From: Paguma larvata
Taxonomy: Eukaryota; Chordata; Mammalia; Carnivora; Viverridae
Direction: 5' to 3'
DNA length: 64,000 nucleotides
Assembly: GCA_030068075.1 (NCBI GenBank)
Contig: CM057824.1
Location: 130,252,414-130,316,413 of the forward strand
Shown here: positions 33,341 to 46,289 of the stretch, in pieces
Layout: each line of letters begins with the position of its first letter
Position numbering within the stretch: position 1 is the first letter of the stretch
Notes under the pieces: model-generated
The model's input: only the letters and a program-made list of their open reading frames with translations
Database searches by the model: none
What the model was told of the DNA's origin: nothing
Translations under genes and position numbers: made by a program

Positions 33341-36159
33341 GATAGTAAGTAAATTTTATAATTCTTATAATTGCCTTGTCTAAATCTAACATGACATTTG
33401 GTTAAATGACTCACCTTTTTCAAGTTAACCATTTATTTTAATTTCAATAGAGTAAAAGAAGTGAGTATTCGCAAACATTTTTCATTAGTTTATTAAATTG
33501 TTCATTTGAATTACATTAGTAATTACAACAACATGCCAATGAAAACTGTGGATTAATCCTGATAGCTACTTTAGTGCCACCTAGTTGAGAGAGCTTTCAT
33601 AACAAGCCAGTACAACCATGGGCAACATCTACATGGGGGGTTTATTAAAATAATACCTATTCACACATGAAAATTACTCTCCTTTCCTTGCTTTTTTTTT
33701 TTTTTTTTTTAATAGATGTGAGTCCCATAGTTCTATTTTGACATAATGACTCAGAGTTCATAGTTGGGACGATCTTCTCATGGACATTTTTTTTTTCCAT
33801 AGCAGTAAATAAAATTAAAAAAAAAAAAAGAAAAAAATAGTGAATCCACCTTCCCTAAAAGTTCCTTCTCCAAGAATATATAGAACATACACTTATGCCT
33901 TCATTTTCATATTCACAGTGATGCCACCTAGTGGACATTATCTCCATAACATAGATGAGGAAGCTGAAGGGAGCTAAAGCTCCCTTGAAATAACTTGTAG
34001 GAAGATTGTTCTTATAAAGTAAATGGAATTTTTTGAGCGACTTTGTTGAATCTAATAACAGTAAATATCCTCTTTAGGGACATGTTCTCTGCTCTTGAGA
34101 TGTTCTTTCTTACAGTCAGTTCTCTCTGCCCTTTATCTCTGAATGACAAATGTCCCTGCAAGTCCCAGAAGTCAGTATCAACTCTCATAAACTTTCTTTA
34201 ATTTCTACAGCCTTAACTTCAGCTAAGTTATATTACTTGGGTTAGATTACAACTGTGTCTTTATTTATACAATACAGGTTGATTTTTTTTTCAAGAAGTG
34301 GTTGCCATTTTCAAGTATTATATACATTTCAATTTCCTCTAAATTACGTATTTAAGACATTTTTGTAATAAAGAGATTCCAAGACACATATTCAAGGGTT
34401 AAAAATTGTAAATAAAATCTACTCTTTATACAATATAGTATGCAACAGAAATACATTTAAAAAATACGGTTTCAGTGTGAGGATATATCACTTGTCATGT
34501 ACAAATGCATAGCCTTAAAAGATGGAGTAGTTTACCAAGAACGACACAAGATTGATTATGAAAATTTTTGGATTCTGTTCCTAGCTCTGCTGTTGCTTAA
34601 CTTTGGCAAGATCTACAATGTAGTCAACTTTCACTTACTTCATGCATATGAACTAAATTAAATGATTCCCCTCCCACCCATATGGTGGACTTTCTGCACA
34701 GATGCGGGTAGCATTACACGCTGTGCAAAATCCCAGCTGTAAACTGAAAACAGTGCTTTCATTTATTTTCTCGTGTTTTTAGTTTTTTAAAAAAGATAAG
34801 CTTAAGAAGCAAATGAAAAACAGAAAACAGAATCAGAGTACTGGCTAGGTCCACGATTTAATGAAGAAAGATAGAAAGGGCTGGAAACAATAAGGAAAAA
34901 AAAATACAAGTATATTTAAATGTAAAGAATGTGGAAAATACAGAAAACTGACATTATTTGTGAGCTCCTTAAAATGTATGTTCTTAAAAAAAAATGCCCT
35001 GCTCTTGCAGATTCAGAAGCCCCAAATGTCCTCCGAAATTCTGTTGAGGAAAACGCATTCTGACCAAAAATCCTGTGCTCTGTTTTCTTTCAAGGAGTGT
35101 ACAAATCTGAAAGCAGGAGAGACTCCGTGATACCTCAACTGTATATACATTAGTATTCAGTTAAAACCATAGGCAATTGTCAGCTTTAATATTAAGTTCT
35201 AAAAGACGTAGGTTTAAAATAAAATTAACTCTTTACTAGAACTCAGGGCTTTTGCTATTTTTATGAGGAATTTCTGTTCAGAATATTCTTTAGTTTCCGA
35301 TCACTATATGTGTTTCTGTAGAAACCCAGTTTTATAATTCTTCAGTCTAAAAGACAACGTGAAAATCTGGAAGGATTCAGCATAGTCCTATGTGTAGACA
35401 ATAGGCCGAGACAGAGAGATTTGCTTGAATATCCATGTGGATTTTATAAAACGATGCACAAAACTATCATTCAGGATCACTGTCTCCGTAAAACCTTCTC
35501 TCCAGCCAGATATTTAGTTCTGTCTCTGGCACAGTCTATGTGACCTCTGTCTCTCTCTCTATCTCCATGTCTGTCATCTCTGTTTCTCCTCTTAATTGAA
35601 ACCATGTAAGTAGGCCTAGAATAATTTATAGTAGGGGCAAATAGTCTGGCCTCCAGACCTCTAGGAAAGTTTCTTTACCTTGAAATATTTCATCAGTGTG
35701 CAACTTCGATGAAATGAATAAGATTTCAAAAAAGTTCATATTCCTCCACAGTTTAGCTCCAACCTTTACTATAACAGTACATATTAAGCATGAGGCAAGA
35801 TTAACAAAAAAGGTATAACTTGTTTATTCTTTTGGGTATCACATGTAAAATGGATGGTAAGTATCATATATCTCGCCTACTGCTTCCTACAAAAATCTTA
35901 CCCCAATCCAAACTGCACTCTTCTCAGAGTGAAAAATCTTACATTTTCTTGCAAATGTCCAGCATCCTTATATCAAATAACAAACACTAGAAATACCTAA
36001 ATCATATATAGAAAATTTTGTTCAAAATAATTTCAGCTATTTTTAGCTAGACCTCAGTCACAAATAGAGACTGAGAAAATATTCTAAGTTAATAAAGAAA
36101 TGTATATCACCAAATTGCACCGAGCATACATAAGTAAAGTAATATCAGAAATTGTAAAC
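33341..36159. other. Long AT-rich non-coding stretch
   Basis: 2.8 kb without a supported gene. It includes T19 at 33692-33710, a T10 run near 33788 and A13 near 33817. Weak MIR-like words occur near 33940-33990 ('agatgaggaagctgaagg') and 34575-34640. I do not call them. Confidence 0.55.
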
Positions 36160-36662
36160 ATTACTGTTCTGGTTATCTGTTGCTGTGTAGACAGCCACCT
36201 CAAGAGTTAGTGGTTTTTAAACAACGACAGTTATTGACTTTGATCCTGGATTTACACTTCTACCACAGCTGGGGTGGGGTGGCTCCTCTTAACTTTCCAA
36301 AGCATTATTTGGTGTGGCCGGACAGTGGCTCAAGAGGCATGATGACTTGTTCACATGGCTGTTAGCTGAGCCATAGTTGCCAGTCATGGACCTCAGCTCC
36401 TTTCCTAATGGGTAACTTCTTGAAGCTGCTTGGGACTCTTCTTAGGATTGTAAGAGAGATATTGGGTTGTAAGAGAGATATTTCCAAAAGACGTGAAGTG
36501 GGAATTGTCACTTTTCTAAGGCCTGAGCCTAGAAACTGTCACAGCATTATTCTGATGCTATACTATCTGTCAAAGCAGTCATACAAACCTCCCACATTCA
36601 GGAAGAGGGAACATCAACTCCACCTCTGGGTAGAAAAGTGTCAAGGAATTTATGGCTAGCTT
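36160..36662 (+). mobile_element. Ancient mammalian interspersed repeat, family not named
   Basis: 'ggttatctgttgctgtgtag', 'agttagtggtttttaaac', 'tgacttgttcacatggctgt', 'caaagcagtcatacaaa' and 'gtcaaggaatttatggctag' follow a common ~500-base repeat found across placental mammals. I recognise the wording but not its family name with confidence. The two plus open frames inside have no protein support. Confidence 0.7.
36446..36482. repeat. Short tandem duplication, 18-base unit
   Basis: 'ttgtaagagagatatt' occurs twice, separated by 'ggg', inside the ancient repeat. Confidence 0.85.
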
Positions 36663-37010
36663 TAATTTTCCACGAACATTAACAAAGCCATATAAGGCAT
36701 ATTATACGGAAAACCAGTGAGCCAGATTTGAAAAAACCACTAATTTCAGACCTTTATTCTTCAAACTGTGTTCCCAGTTGGTGCACTCCAAATTTACATG
36801 AGTATAACATTTTTCAAGTGTCTCCAAAATACATAAGCATCTTTGCGAACAACTAACTTTGGGTAAATTCAACAATTTTGAACACCCTAAAGACATTTTA
36901 TATACTTGACAGGTACAGTTGATCTTCCCTATAAATCCCTTATTACTTCGTTAATAAAAATTCAATTAAATATAATGAACATAGTTATGATTAGTCTATT
37001 AAATTATAGC
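36663..37010. other. Non-coding stretch
   Basis: No recognised feature. Confidence 0.45.
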
Positions 37011-37029
37011 TAAATTACTTAGTATTTTA

Positions 37030-37257
37030 TTTTATTTTTTAAATATTTTTTATTCTTTATTTATTTTTAAAAGAGAGATAACAAGACAGAGTGTGAGCAG
37101 GGGAGAAACAGACAGAGAGGGAGACATAGAATCCAAAGTGGGATCCAGGCTCTAAGCCGTCAGCAGAACCTGACCCGGGGCTGGAACCCACAAACCATGA
37201 GATCATGACCTGAGTGGAAGTCGGTTGCTTAACTGACGAAGTCACCCAGGCGCCCTG
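37030..37257 (-). mobile_element. CAN-SINE, antisense, with perfect 19-base duplication
   Basis: The T-rich tail, GA tract, 'gggatccaggctctaagccg' and the inverted head 'gtcacccaggcgccct' are present. The target duplication taaattacttagtatttta is exact at 37011-37029 and 37258-37276. Confidence 0.95.
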
Positions 37258-37570
37258 TAAATTACTTAGTATTTTAATAACTATTGGTTTATGGCACCTA
37301 GCATTCACATAGTAATAAATATTTTAATTATTTACCAATATTAGAACCTATAACTGTTATAATGATCATTTCTTTTAGGAACCTTAGGTCATCCTAGACT
37401 GTCACATTCTTAATGTGTCCTTTATAGTATAATAAAATCAAAAGAAAATCCAAATTAAAATATAATTAATATGTAGTTCTCACCCAGCAAGACTCAAAGC
37501 TAAACATGTCATTGCTTCCAAAATTTAAAGTGTATGTGTCTTTAAGTGGTTTTTAAAAGTAACCATAATA

Positions 37571-37735
37571 GGGGCACCAGGGTGGCTCAGTCAGTTAAGC
37601 ATCCGACTTCTGCTCAGGTCGTGATCTCGCGGTCTGTGAGTTCGAGCCTGCATCAGTCTCTGTGCTGACAGCTCAGAGTCTGGAGCCTGCTTCTGTCTCT
37701 CTTTCTCAAAAATAAGTAAACAGTAAAAAAAAACA
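37571..37735 (+). mobile_element. CAN-SINE with shortened CT tract
   Basis: The head 'ggggcaccagggtggctcag' and the polymerase III box-like 'gtgagttcgagcctgc' are close to the intact form. The 3' region is shortened to 'ctgtctctctttctcaaaaa'. Confidence 0.93.
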
Positions 37736-38368
37736 TTATAATTTTACAGACTGACATCTGATTATCAAAAATACTGTGCTAGATCATAATCAGGGCCCAT
37801 GTGGGTGAGAAGGAACCATTTCACAGAAGAATAAGAATTTGGCAAGGAGGAATTGCTTTTCAGTAGAGATGAAGGATGAAGTCCTTGGTTAGCTGAAAGT
37901 TATGAAAGGCAACAAGTCTGTTGTTGTTGTTGTTTTCTGACCCGTTTAATTTTTCCTTCTACGTGGGGTACATTCAACAATGAACTTTCCCCCAGTCTCA
38001 GGAAGGCACTGGAAAAACACCAGGAGCTCTTTCCCCACACATACATCCTCATCCCAGATGTCCTTTATATTTCTTATTTCCCAGGACAGTGCTAAACCAA
38101 AGTGACAGCAACTTTAGCTGAGTCTCAGTTGTCATTCTTGCCACCCTTTGAACCCTGATTAGACTTTGTAGTCCTGCTCACAACTGACAGAACTGTCATA
38201 GACAAACATTCCATACTCCAAAAGGAGTTTGATACTGTGAAAAACAGGAGAACTTCAGAGGTCCTACTTTATTAAACAAAGGGCAAATATTTCCTGTACT
38301 TTCAAGACTAACTGAAATATGTTTTCTTTGTTATATGTAAGAAATAATATACTTACTCAAATTATAAA
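37736..38368. other. Non-coding stretch
   Basis: No supported gene. (TTG)n at 37920-37935. Confidence 0.5.
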
Positions 38369-38369
38369 C

Positions 38370-38540
38370 TCGAATCTTTGAACTGGAATAGACACTCAAA
38401 AAGAGCAATTATTATATACATGCTTTACAAATGAGGAAAATACTGAGAAGTCTAGGAACTTGCCTCAGCTACACAGCTCATTAGAAACAGAGCAAGAATT
38501 GGGACCTGGTTTTCTGGGCTTCCAGTTTAGAGCTTTTAAT
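38370..38540 (-). mobile_element. MIR fragment, antisense
   Basis: 'ctttacaaatgaggaaaata', 'taggaacttgcctcagctac', 'acagctcattagaaacagag' and 'cttccagtttagagctttta' are reverse MIR in order. Confidence 0.75.
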
Positions 38541-39547
38541 ATGGTTATCACACGTCAGGATTTTCTCCTAAATTATGTTATCAGTATAAGTGATGTGACA
38601 GACTATTTTAAATCTTAATTGCATTAACAACTTTATAAGGAAGTCTCTTTTGTTGATTACTAATGTTACCCTGAAAAAGCAGTGTAACTACCAAAGGAAG
38701 CATGGAGCAGATATCTGGCTAAGATGATAGACACAATGCTGTATATCTGCTACTGAGACATACAAATGCTGAAGCTAATCTATGAAAAATATGTATAATA
38801 TGTATTATATTTAGATATGGAGAGAGAGAGAGAGAAGTTTGAAATTAACAAAGGGAATGTTCCGATTACCTAGCAGCAAATGAGGAAATGGAGTCGAACC
38901 TGTGTGGCATGTGTACCTCATGACCCAGTTTGCCTGGGACGTTCTAGTGTGTGCCTATCATGCAGGTGTAACTTGTAGCATCACCTTCTACTCGCAGATG
39001 TTTTCTGTTTGGAAGAAAAATTGTGTGGTCATTTATACATATGAGGTGATGGAATGCAAATGTTCTGAGTATTTAATGCCCGTAAAGTGATGGTGTGATG
39101 GATACAGGCCATGAAAACAACAACAACAACAACAATCTTCCTATCTGTGAATGAGCAAAGACACTGCCAATGATTACTGACTGAAGCGAGACATTATGAG
39201 CTGAAAGAGTGTCATTTGTGGCTAAACAGAAACCTCAGTCTGCACTTCAAAGTTCTGGTGACAAATCTTCTATTTCAAAAACTACCATAAAAATTGTTCA
39301 AACGTAAAAGGTTTCTGTAGGGACTGGTATCAGTCATGATTCTTTCAGGAAACAAAATCACTTTAATGAAATACTTGGTTTAATAAGTGCATTGGAATCA
39401 TTTGATTGTGGAAAGAGCTGAGGGAACTACAGTCAGAGAAATTGTCACCCAATTCAAGGCCATTGCAGGTGAGAGGAAGGAAAGCAAACATCAAGTCTTC
39501 ATCTTAAGCACATAATCTGGTGGTTCTCGGGCGCTGGTATGAATGGT
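38541..39547. other. Non-coding stretch with small microsatellites
   Basis: No gene is supported. (GA)n at 38820-38835 and (AAC)n at 39113-39135. The plus open frame at 38902-39090 is unsupported. Confidence 0.5.
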
Positions 39548-39560
39548 TGAAAGCTCTTTT

Positions 39561-39777
39561 TTTATTTCTTTTTTTTACATTTATTTATTTTTGAGAGGCA
39601 GAGAGACAGAGCATGAGCAGGGTAGGGGCAGAGAGAGAGGGAGATACAGAATCCAAGCAGGCTCCAGGCTCTGAGCTGTCAGCACAGAGCCTGAGTGGAG
39701 CTCGAACTCACAACTGTGAGATCATGACTTGAGCTGAAGTCGGAGAGGCTTAACCAACTGAGCCACCCAGGTGTCCC
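39561..39777 (-). mobile_element. CAN-SINE, antisense
   Basis: 'catttatttatttttgagag', 'gcaggctccaggctctgagc' and the inverted head 'gagccacccaggtgtccc'. Perfect 13-base duplications tgaaagctctttt lie at 39548-39560 and 39778-39790. Confidence 0.96.
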
Positions 39778-40121
39778 TGAAAGCTCTTTTCGACTGTCTC
39801 ATCAACAGCACCAAAATGGGGTTATCTCACATTCTTGCTGAGAAGCTCCTGTGATTCTTCAGTCTGCCCATAACTCTGGAAGAAAACATCTAAATATTAC
39901 ATAAGCACTTTTACTGGTAAACTATAACTCAAGAGTTCTGGAAAAGGTAGTTCCTTGCTTCTCCTCTACAGAGAAGAGGAAAGTGAAGAGGAAACTACAA
40001 AAAGAGGTGAGTTTGACATTGGACAATCGGCACGGGCACCGGGAGAGTTGAATGCACGTCAGTCCTCCATAGATGCTCTACAGCCCAGGAAACACAGGAG
40101 ACTCTGAAGACAATGCCTTTA

Positions 40122-40354
40122 TTTTTTAAGCCATTTTTATTATTTTTTTAAGTTTATTTATTTTGAGAGAGACAGAGAGAGCACAAGCAGGGGAAGGGCA
40201 GAGAGAGAGAGGGAGAGAGAGAGTCCCAAGCAGGTTCCAAGCGAGATTGGGTGCAGAGCCTGATGCGGGGCTTGAACTCAGGAAACCATGAGATCATGAT
40301 CTGAGCTAAAATCAAGAGTTGGTCACTTAAATGGCTGAACCATCCAGGCGCTTC
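40122..40354 (-). mobile_element. CAN-SINE, antisense
   Basis: A T-rich tail, 'gtttatttattttgagagag', the GA tract and the inverted head 'gaaccatccaggcgct'. Perfect 13-base duplications gacaatgccttta lie at 40109-40121 and 40355-40367. Confidence 0.96.
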
Positions 40355-40367
40355 GACAATGCCTTTA

Positions 40368-41025
40368 AAGAAGGACTCATATAATATTGAAAAGCATGGA
40401 AATGAATCCTTCCCTCTGTAAGTGAATTAAGAGAAAAAAAGGGAAAATTCACAGCCAGAATCTAGGGATTTAGAACAATCCGAATTTTGTTTATGATACA
40501 GTTAAATTATTCAAATAGATAAAAGAAGAAATAGAGTTCATAATATTCTAGAATATTTTTAAGTACCTAAATTCCAAAAATAAATAATATTGGCGTTTAC
40601 ATTAAAAAGTGATGTATTTGACAGTTAATTAGTTACTTATCACTTAATTGCTTATTTGGTCAATAGATCTGAGGAAAATACCAAGAATACATCGCAGTTA
40701 GCTTAGAGATGAAGATTGAGCTAGATAGACAGGATAAAAACCTGTAGATGTGTCAAAGGAACACTAGAAATTGGGGAACAAGATAAGGAAGAGAGACTAT
40801 GCTTAAATAGAAGGTGAATTAATTTTTTTTAGAAATACAGAAAGACATATTCTCAAACTGAAAGACCACAATGAGTTCTGAGTAGGAAGAGTAATCTCCT
40901 CTTTTAAAACATCAAGAATAGAGAAATACTTTTTAGTTCTAAATGGATATTGGAATGATGATAATTGGATAATTTTAAGATATATGTTAACATGTAAAAG
41001 TCCTTCCAACTCTACTGACTAGCAA
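40368..41025. other. Non-coding stretch
   Basis: No recognised feature. Confidence 0.5.
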
Positions 41026-41029
41026 TTTT

Positions 41030-41125
41030 ATCATAATCACATAGTTTTCTTAGACCTTAGTTTACTCATTTGGAAAGTAGGAATAGTACCATGAATTCCA
41101 GTGGGATGTGCTCAATAAAAAAGAA
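41030..41125 (+). mobile_element. MIR-like fragment
   Basis: 'ttcttagaccttagtttact' and 'catttggaaagtaggaatag' match the MIR region after the core, with divergence. Confidence 0.5.
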
Positions 41126-44100
41126 GGTATACTATTTTGAAGAAATTATAGAGGAATATATAAATATAAGCTGCTTATCTCTGATTGAAAACCATAATGT
41201 GCCATTATTTATCTTTCGTTTATTTAATCATTGCCTCAGATATCAAAATGTTTATCAGTATGAAAAAAAATAAAATCAGAAAAGTGTTGGAATGTGATGA
41301 CAGGTATTTAGGGAAGACACCTGTAAGATAGTGGGTGAATGACAATTTTTGTTTTAAATTCTCATTTCCATTAAAGCATCATAACTGTATTTAAATGATG
41401 CTATTACGTGGATTAAAGTGCTATAAGAAGAGTACGAGCTCAAGATCAAAAATTTCTTTCAAGTATAAGAATTACCAGCGATGAAGACTGATGGTTTCAG
41501 GTTATTCTGACCTTCTTAGAATTACATCTGAACAGACAAGTTGTCCAGCTTTGGAGACACTATATTAAATCGGCACTTTTCTAGACTGAACTGAGTTAGA
41601 CGGAGGTGACTATGTGGAACGTTAGCTGTATTAATCTAAGTATTTCCTTAATTTTAAGAAAGAATGATGATTTAGAAAATTAAATACAAATCTTCCTGCT
41701 CCATGAAGTAGTGGTATGTGCCACCCGAAATCTTAAGGGCCTGGCATTTAGCAGTAAATCTATAATTAAAATAAGTAGTAGCAAACTCGAGATTTTAAAA
41801 AATAGAAGATGGAAAGAAAAAAATTGCTTTGGTTTTCCTTTTGCTTTTTTGCAATGCATATTACAAAGTGAAACCTCAACTACATTTTGTAAAATATAGC
41901 ATCTCGTATTGTAGACAATATTTCAGAAAAATAATCAGTGTATAAAATATAATGATTCCTCAAAGAACAGATTTCTTTAAAACCAAATTATTTTATTCAA
42001 GCATAGAACAGATCTTCATACTTTTTGAAAACAGCTCTCTATGTAAGCAGTTTTTTTAATGGAAAGACATCGGTAGCTTTTCCCCAAAGAAGTTAAAATA
42101 AATTGGGGCCACGTTAATCAAGGTTATGACTTCCTTGAGGATTAACTTCTGAGAGAATCATTTTCTACAATCATTTTCTTTTCTGTTAGCACCTATTGTC
42201 TGGGGCTTTTCTGCTTCCGTCACAGTCCCCTGTCTATAAGTCAAAAAATGATCTGATACCCAATTATTTGCACTTTTCTTTTAGGAGCCTAAACTCAATT
42301 AGAATTGATTCACAATTAGTTATAAATTAATTATAGCTTCCAAATCTCTGATTTAAAGGTAAGCAGTCTAATTAGAGTGAACCTGAAGAATGATACCTGA
42401 CTTCAGCTGGAAAGCAGTGAGTATGGGTTATTGGAGTGGAGAGAGGAAGGCAAGACCTGTGTGCAAGTATCATGCAGAAGGAATGGAGGTTTCCCCGTGA
42501 CTGGACCTCCCACCCAGTCACAGGGCTTACTTGCCCCTACTCTCACTGCAAACAACACAGAGCATTCTCATAAAAGATTTGTTCAAATATAAGCACTATT
42601 CAATGCTGATTTTCTAAAATATCACAAAAACAAGTTAATGAGACAAACGTGGATTCATTGCTTGACACGGTAAAGAACACTACCTTGGTAGAGGCAAAAA
42701 GCACTTAATGAGAGTTTGAAGTCTGGCTTAACGTGCGTCATTCAATGTGGAGGCTTGGTTAGGATTTTGTAGAACCAAAACAACATTGGTTAGGATTGTG
42801 GACACAGGGAGGAGAGAATTTTGAGGCAAGTACTATAAAGGTCTTGATATTCAGGAAGATCCTAAATGAAAATTTAAATTATTTGCACTTTTTATCTTCT
42901 TGGACAAAAGTTTTCTGTAGCACCAAAATTAAGTCCATGAAGTCAGTGGAGGAATAAAGGCATGTTAATGTAGACAGTAGCTGTGTGAATGTAGTCTCCA
43001 TTCTCAGCAGGGAATCCCAGCAAAACAATATCAAGACTGATGAAGCAAAACAGGAGAGCAGACACCAGAACAAAGAAACAGCAGGCTCAATGAAGAGAAA
43101 CATTTTAACACAAAGAAACAGAGCTATAAGATTGGATTTTAAAGTAAGTTAGGCTTTAAACATACATACACATACAGAGTAACACCATAAAGTAGAAATA
43201 GGAGTCTTTTGAAAGAAAAAAAAAAAAACCTCAATACATAGACTAACTAGCAAAATGGATACTGCTGAAACTTTAATAATCAGGTGTAGTTAATACTGAG
43301 GCTTGCTCTCAAAAGATAAGGAATTGGCATATATAAAGAAAGAAGACCTTTGAGAAAATCATGTAAGTTCCAACATCCAAATCGAAGGAAGACCAGAGAG
43401 AACATAGAATATTGAGAAATCAATGATACCAAAACAGTTTCTCCTGAGAATGTCTCAAGACAATAATTAACTGTGCATCTCCATTCTAATGAAATATTTT
43501 GTTTTTAATATGGAATTAAAAAACCATTTATGCTTCACAAAGCAACAGTCTTCTACTGCAAAAAGCATAAAAATATTTGAGTGGCTGAGGAGCCTGTGAA
43601 ATCACACTCTCTGACAGTTCTAGAAGGTGCCTGTTGCTTACGCATTGTGCAGTATCTTGTGTCAGAGATGGTCTAACCCTGGGATGGAGGTCTCTTTCTT
43701 CTTCAACGACACTCTTAATGTCTGAGTGACCTTGAGTTACCACAAATTTTTAGGATAAAATGTTTAAATCCTTCTTGCATTATCTGGAATTCTCTTTCTT
43801 ATAACTAGCACAAAGTAGACTGATGGTGGATCACTTGTCTCCAAACTTCATTTAGTTCCTTTGAATCCAAATCCACTCAAAGATTATTTTCTGAGACATT
43901 TGGTGGAATTATTTTAATTTTATCATAATTTGCTACCAACATCCACGTTTCCTATTACCACAAAATACATTGTTCCACACCTTTTATTTCTACATCTGGA
44001 TATACAATTCCTTGAAAAGGATGCTATCAAAATGAATCCATTTTATTAAGAAAGGTATTCATGTGCCTTCAAAGTGGTTATTCAGAAAAATAAGTGCCAC

Positions 44101-45655
44101 CTGTCAACTGCTCATCACAAATGACACAATGTAGTTATAATGCTATTGTGGGCCAGAAGCCACAAATTTATCTTTGAGCAGCTAAAAAAAAAAATCCTCA
44201 GTGAAATCATGTTTTGTTATGAGCTGTGTTCTCTGTTTAGGTTCATAAAGATTGTGAGCTGCGTTCACAGAAAGAAAGAGAAGCATCCAGCCTTGCTCCA
44301 GTACCCACCATTAAAGCCAGGCTTAAGTGACACCTACTAATTTCTATTGGAATGAAAGCATCTCATTTTATTCATTTTATTTTTCAGCACTAACTTAATA
44401 CCCCTCTTCACATACTTTATCACAGAGGCTACAGAGTAAAGAAATGAAGGTACGGTGTTTCCATTTTGTCTCCATCATTGTCAAACAAAATTACCAATGT
44501 GGATTTAGCAAGGACTTTATTTGAAAGAATAACTCCAAGGGTAAAAAGCAGTATTGCATTAGCAGAGGGGAAGAATTGCAATAAATGAGAACGCTCTGAT
44601 CATAAGATCTTAGAGTGTCTCAAAGGTTAGGCAAAGAGAGTTTTTCTGTTACAGAGAGGCGTGAACAAGGCTAAAAGGAACCATGCAGGGGAGTGAGATG
44701 AAAGAGTGGCAGGACCAGATAGGAGATCAGAGAATGTTTTAGTCCGAGGCCAGCCTGTTCTCAGGAAGAGAAGTGGTAACAGGAAGAGCTGTTAAGGCCT
44801 TGCATGTCAGCCAAAGTTAGGGACTTGGGGAAGGAAAGAGGCTTTACCCAAATTGTTTTGTTCTGTTTTCTTTTGCTTTAACAAGCGTTTTGTTCTGGTT
44901 GATCAGTGGGGACTAGTAGTTCAGCTACTGATTTATGAAGCAAAGAGTAAGAATTTGGAGAGTTTGTGTCTCCTTTTGCCATAGGAAAACTAGGGAAACA
45001 TCCCCGAACCTTATCTAAGTCATTTGGGGAAGAGTGATTTATTGCAGTTGGATTTTTTCAGAACACAGAAAGGTGGAGAGTTTCTTAACCTCCGCTTTTT
45101 TCCAGGACCGCCAGGCTCAGGTAGAATGCAATGTTGTCATCATGAAACACGTAGGAGTCAGGAATCAGAGATGCCTAAAAATACGTCTTGAAACTTCAAA
45201 GCACAATTCTGTACATTCACTTACAGTCATCCGGTGAGGTTAGAAAAAAAACATTTGGAAGTTCTTTGAATAAAAGAAGGTTTAAGCACAGCCCGAATCT
45301 GGCTGTTGCATTTGCTGTTTGTCCTAACAGGCACACGTATGCAAACAAAAGCATAAGAATGGTGTCTGTTAGTATTTAAATACCTTAAAACTATAAGACT
45401 TCTTTATCTAAAAGTGGTAATGTTTTTATAGATAATATATATATATATATAACGTGAGTTTTATCAACACAGAATGGAATATTCAGATTTTATTTTGTCT
45501 TAGAGAATAGCTAGAATAAGTGGCCTGGGTTTCTATTTTCACACTTAAAGTGTAGCAAATGAGTATATAATTATTCCAATGTTAAATATAGAATATAACT
45601 CATAATAGTTATAGAATATAGAATGTAATTATTCTATAACAAAAAATATAATGTT
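41126..45655. other. Long non-coding stretch
   Basis: 4.5 kb without a confident gene or repeat. I looked for SINE, L1 and MIR wording and found none I would defend. 44400-45000 is somewhat richer in G and may contain an old unnamed repeat. Short open frames on both strands (for example 42879-43103 minus, 43528-43743 minus, 44140-44340 plus) have no recognisable products. A13 run at 43217; (TA)n at 45436-45452. Confidence 0.5.
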
Positions 45656-45659
45656 CTCA

Positions 45660-45825
45660 GCTACAGATTTTTGAGTGTGGTCTCTCTTCTAGTCCTGATT
45701 CTGTAATTTACTGCATTAGTTTTTTCACACTGGTAAGTTATTAAATTCTCTGTACGTTATTTCCTATATCTGTACATTGATTACACTAATATCTACCAAG
45801 TTAAATAGAATAGGTGTGTAAAATC
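45660..45825 (+). mobile_element. Possible MIR fragment
   Basis: 'gtcctgattctgtaatttac', 'cactggtaagttattaaatt' and 'ctctgtacgttatttcctat' are in MIR order but heavily diverged. Confidence 0.45.
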
Positions 45826-46009
45826 CATCCCCTGCATGAGGACCAAAGTCCCAGTAAAAAAATAATCAGAGGGGAAAACATTTCTTAACAGTATAATGGT
45901 TTGACTTACAAATATTATGAAATGGTTACCACAGTAAGTTCAGTTAGCATTTATTTATCAATTTATATACAAATATTAAGAAAAAAAGCAAACAGAAAAA
46001 ATTCCTTAG

Positions 46010-46045
46010 TCCTTGTGAGGAGAACTCTTAAGATTTACTTGCTCA
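46010..46045 (-). mobile_element. L1M 3'UTR, antisense, left part
   Basis: 'gaggagaactcttaagattt' matches the reverse of an L1M 3'UTR. It continues at 46265 and again at 46497 after two SINE insertions. Confidence 0.6.
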
Positions 46046-46264
46046 GGGGCTCCTGGGTGGCTCAGTCGGTTAGGCGGCTGACTTCGGCTCAGGTCATGAT
46101 CTCGCGGTCTGTGAGTTCGAGCCCCGCGTCGGGCTCTGTGCTGACAGCTCAGAGCCTGGAGCCTGCTTCACATTCTGTGTCTCCCTCACTCTCTGCCCCT
46201 CCCCCACTCATGCTCTGTCTCTCTCTGCCTCGAAGATAAACAAACATTAAAAAAAAAAAAAAAA
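46046..46264 (+). mobile_element. CAN-SINE, near-intact young copy
   Basis: The head 'ggggctcctgggtggctcag' with 'tcggttaggcggctgac' (A-box area) and 'gtgagttcgagccccgcgtc' (B-box area) are close to the family form. The CT tract and a pure A17 tail follow. Perfect 15-base duplications agatttacttgctca occur at 46031-46045 and 46265-46279. Low divergence suggests a recent insertion. Confidence 0.97.
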
Positions 46265-46289
46265 AGATTTACTTGCTCAAAAACTATCC

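Noticed and set aside
33692..33838. Poly-T followed by poly-A, as might bound a processed pseudogene
   Set aside because: The 75-base interval between the runs contains no gene-like sequence, and no target duplication is visible.
39310..39475. Wording faintly like an old LTR or DNA transposon
   Set aside because: The resemblance rests on a few short words only and was not strong enough to call.
43528..43743. 71-codon minus-strand frame with ordinary composition
   Set aside because: There is no splice signal pair, no domain, and no conservation information. Left as chance.
45901..46239. 112-codon plus-strand open frame
   Set aside because: Most of it is the body of the SINE at 46046.
46046..46264. 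tRNA gene suggested by intact A- and B-box-like stretches
   Set aside because: The tRNA-like head belongs to a CAN-SINE with a CT tract, poly-A tail and target duplications. It is not a functional tRNA.
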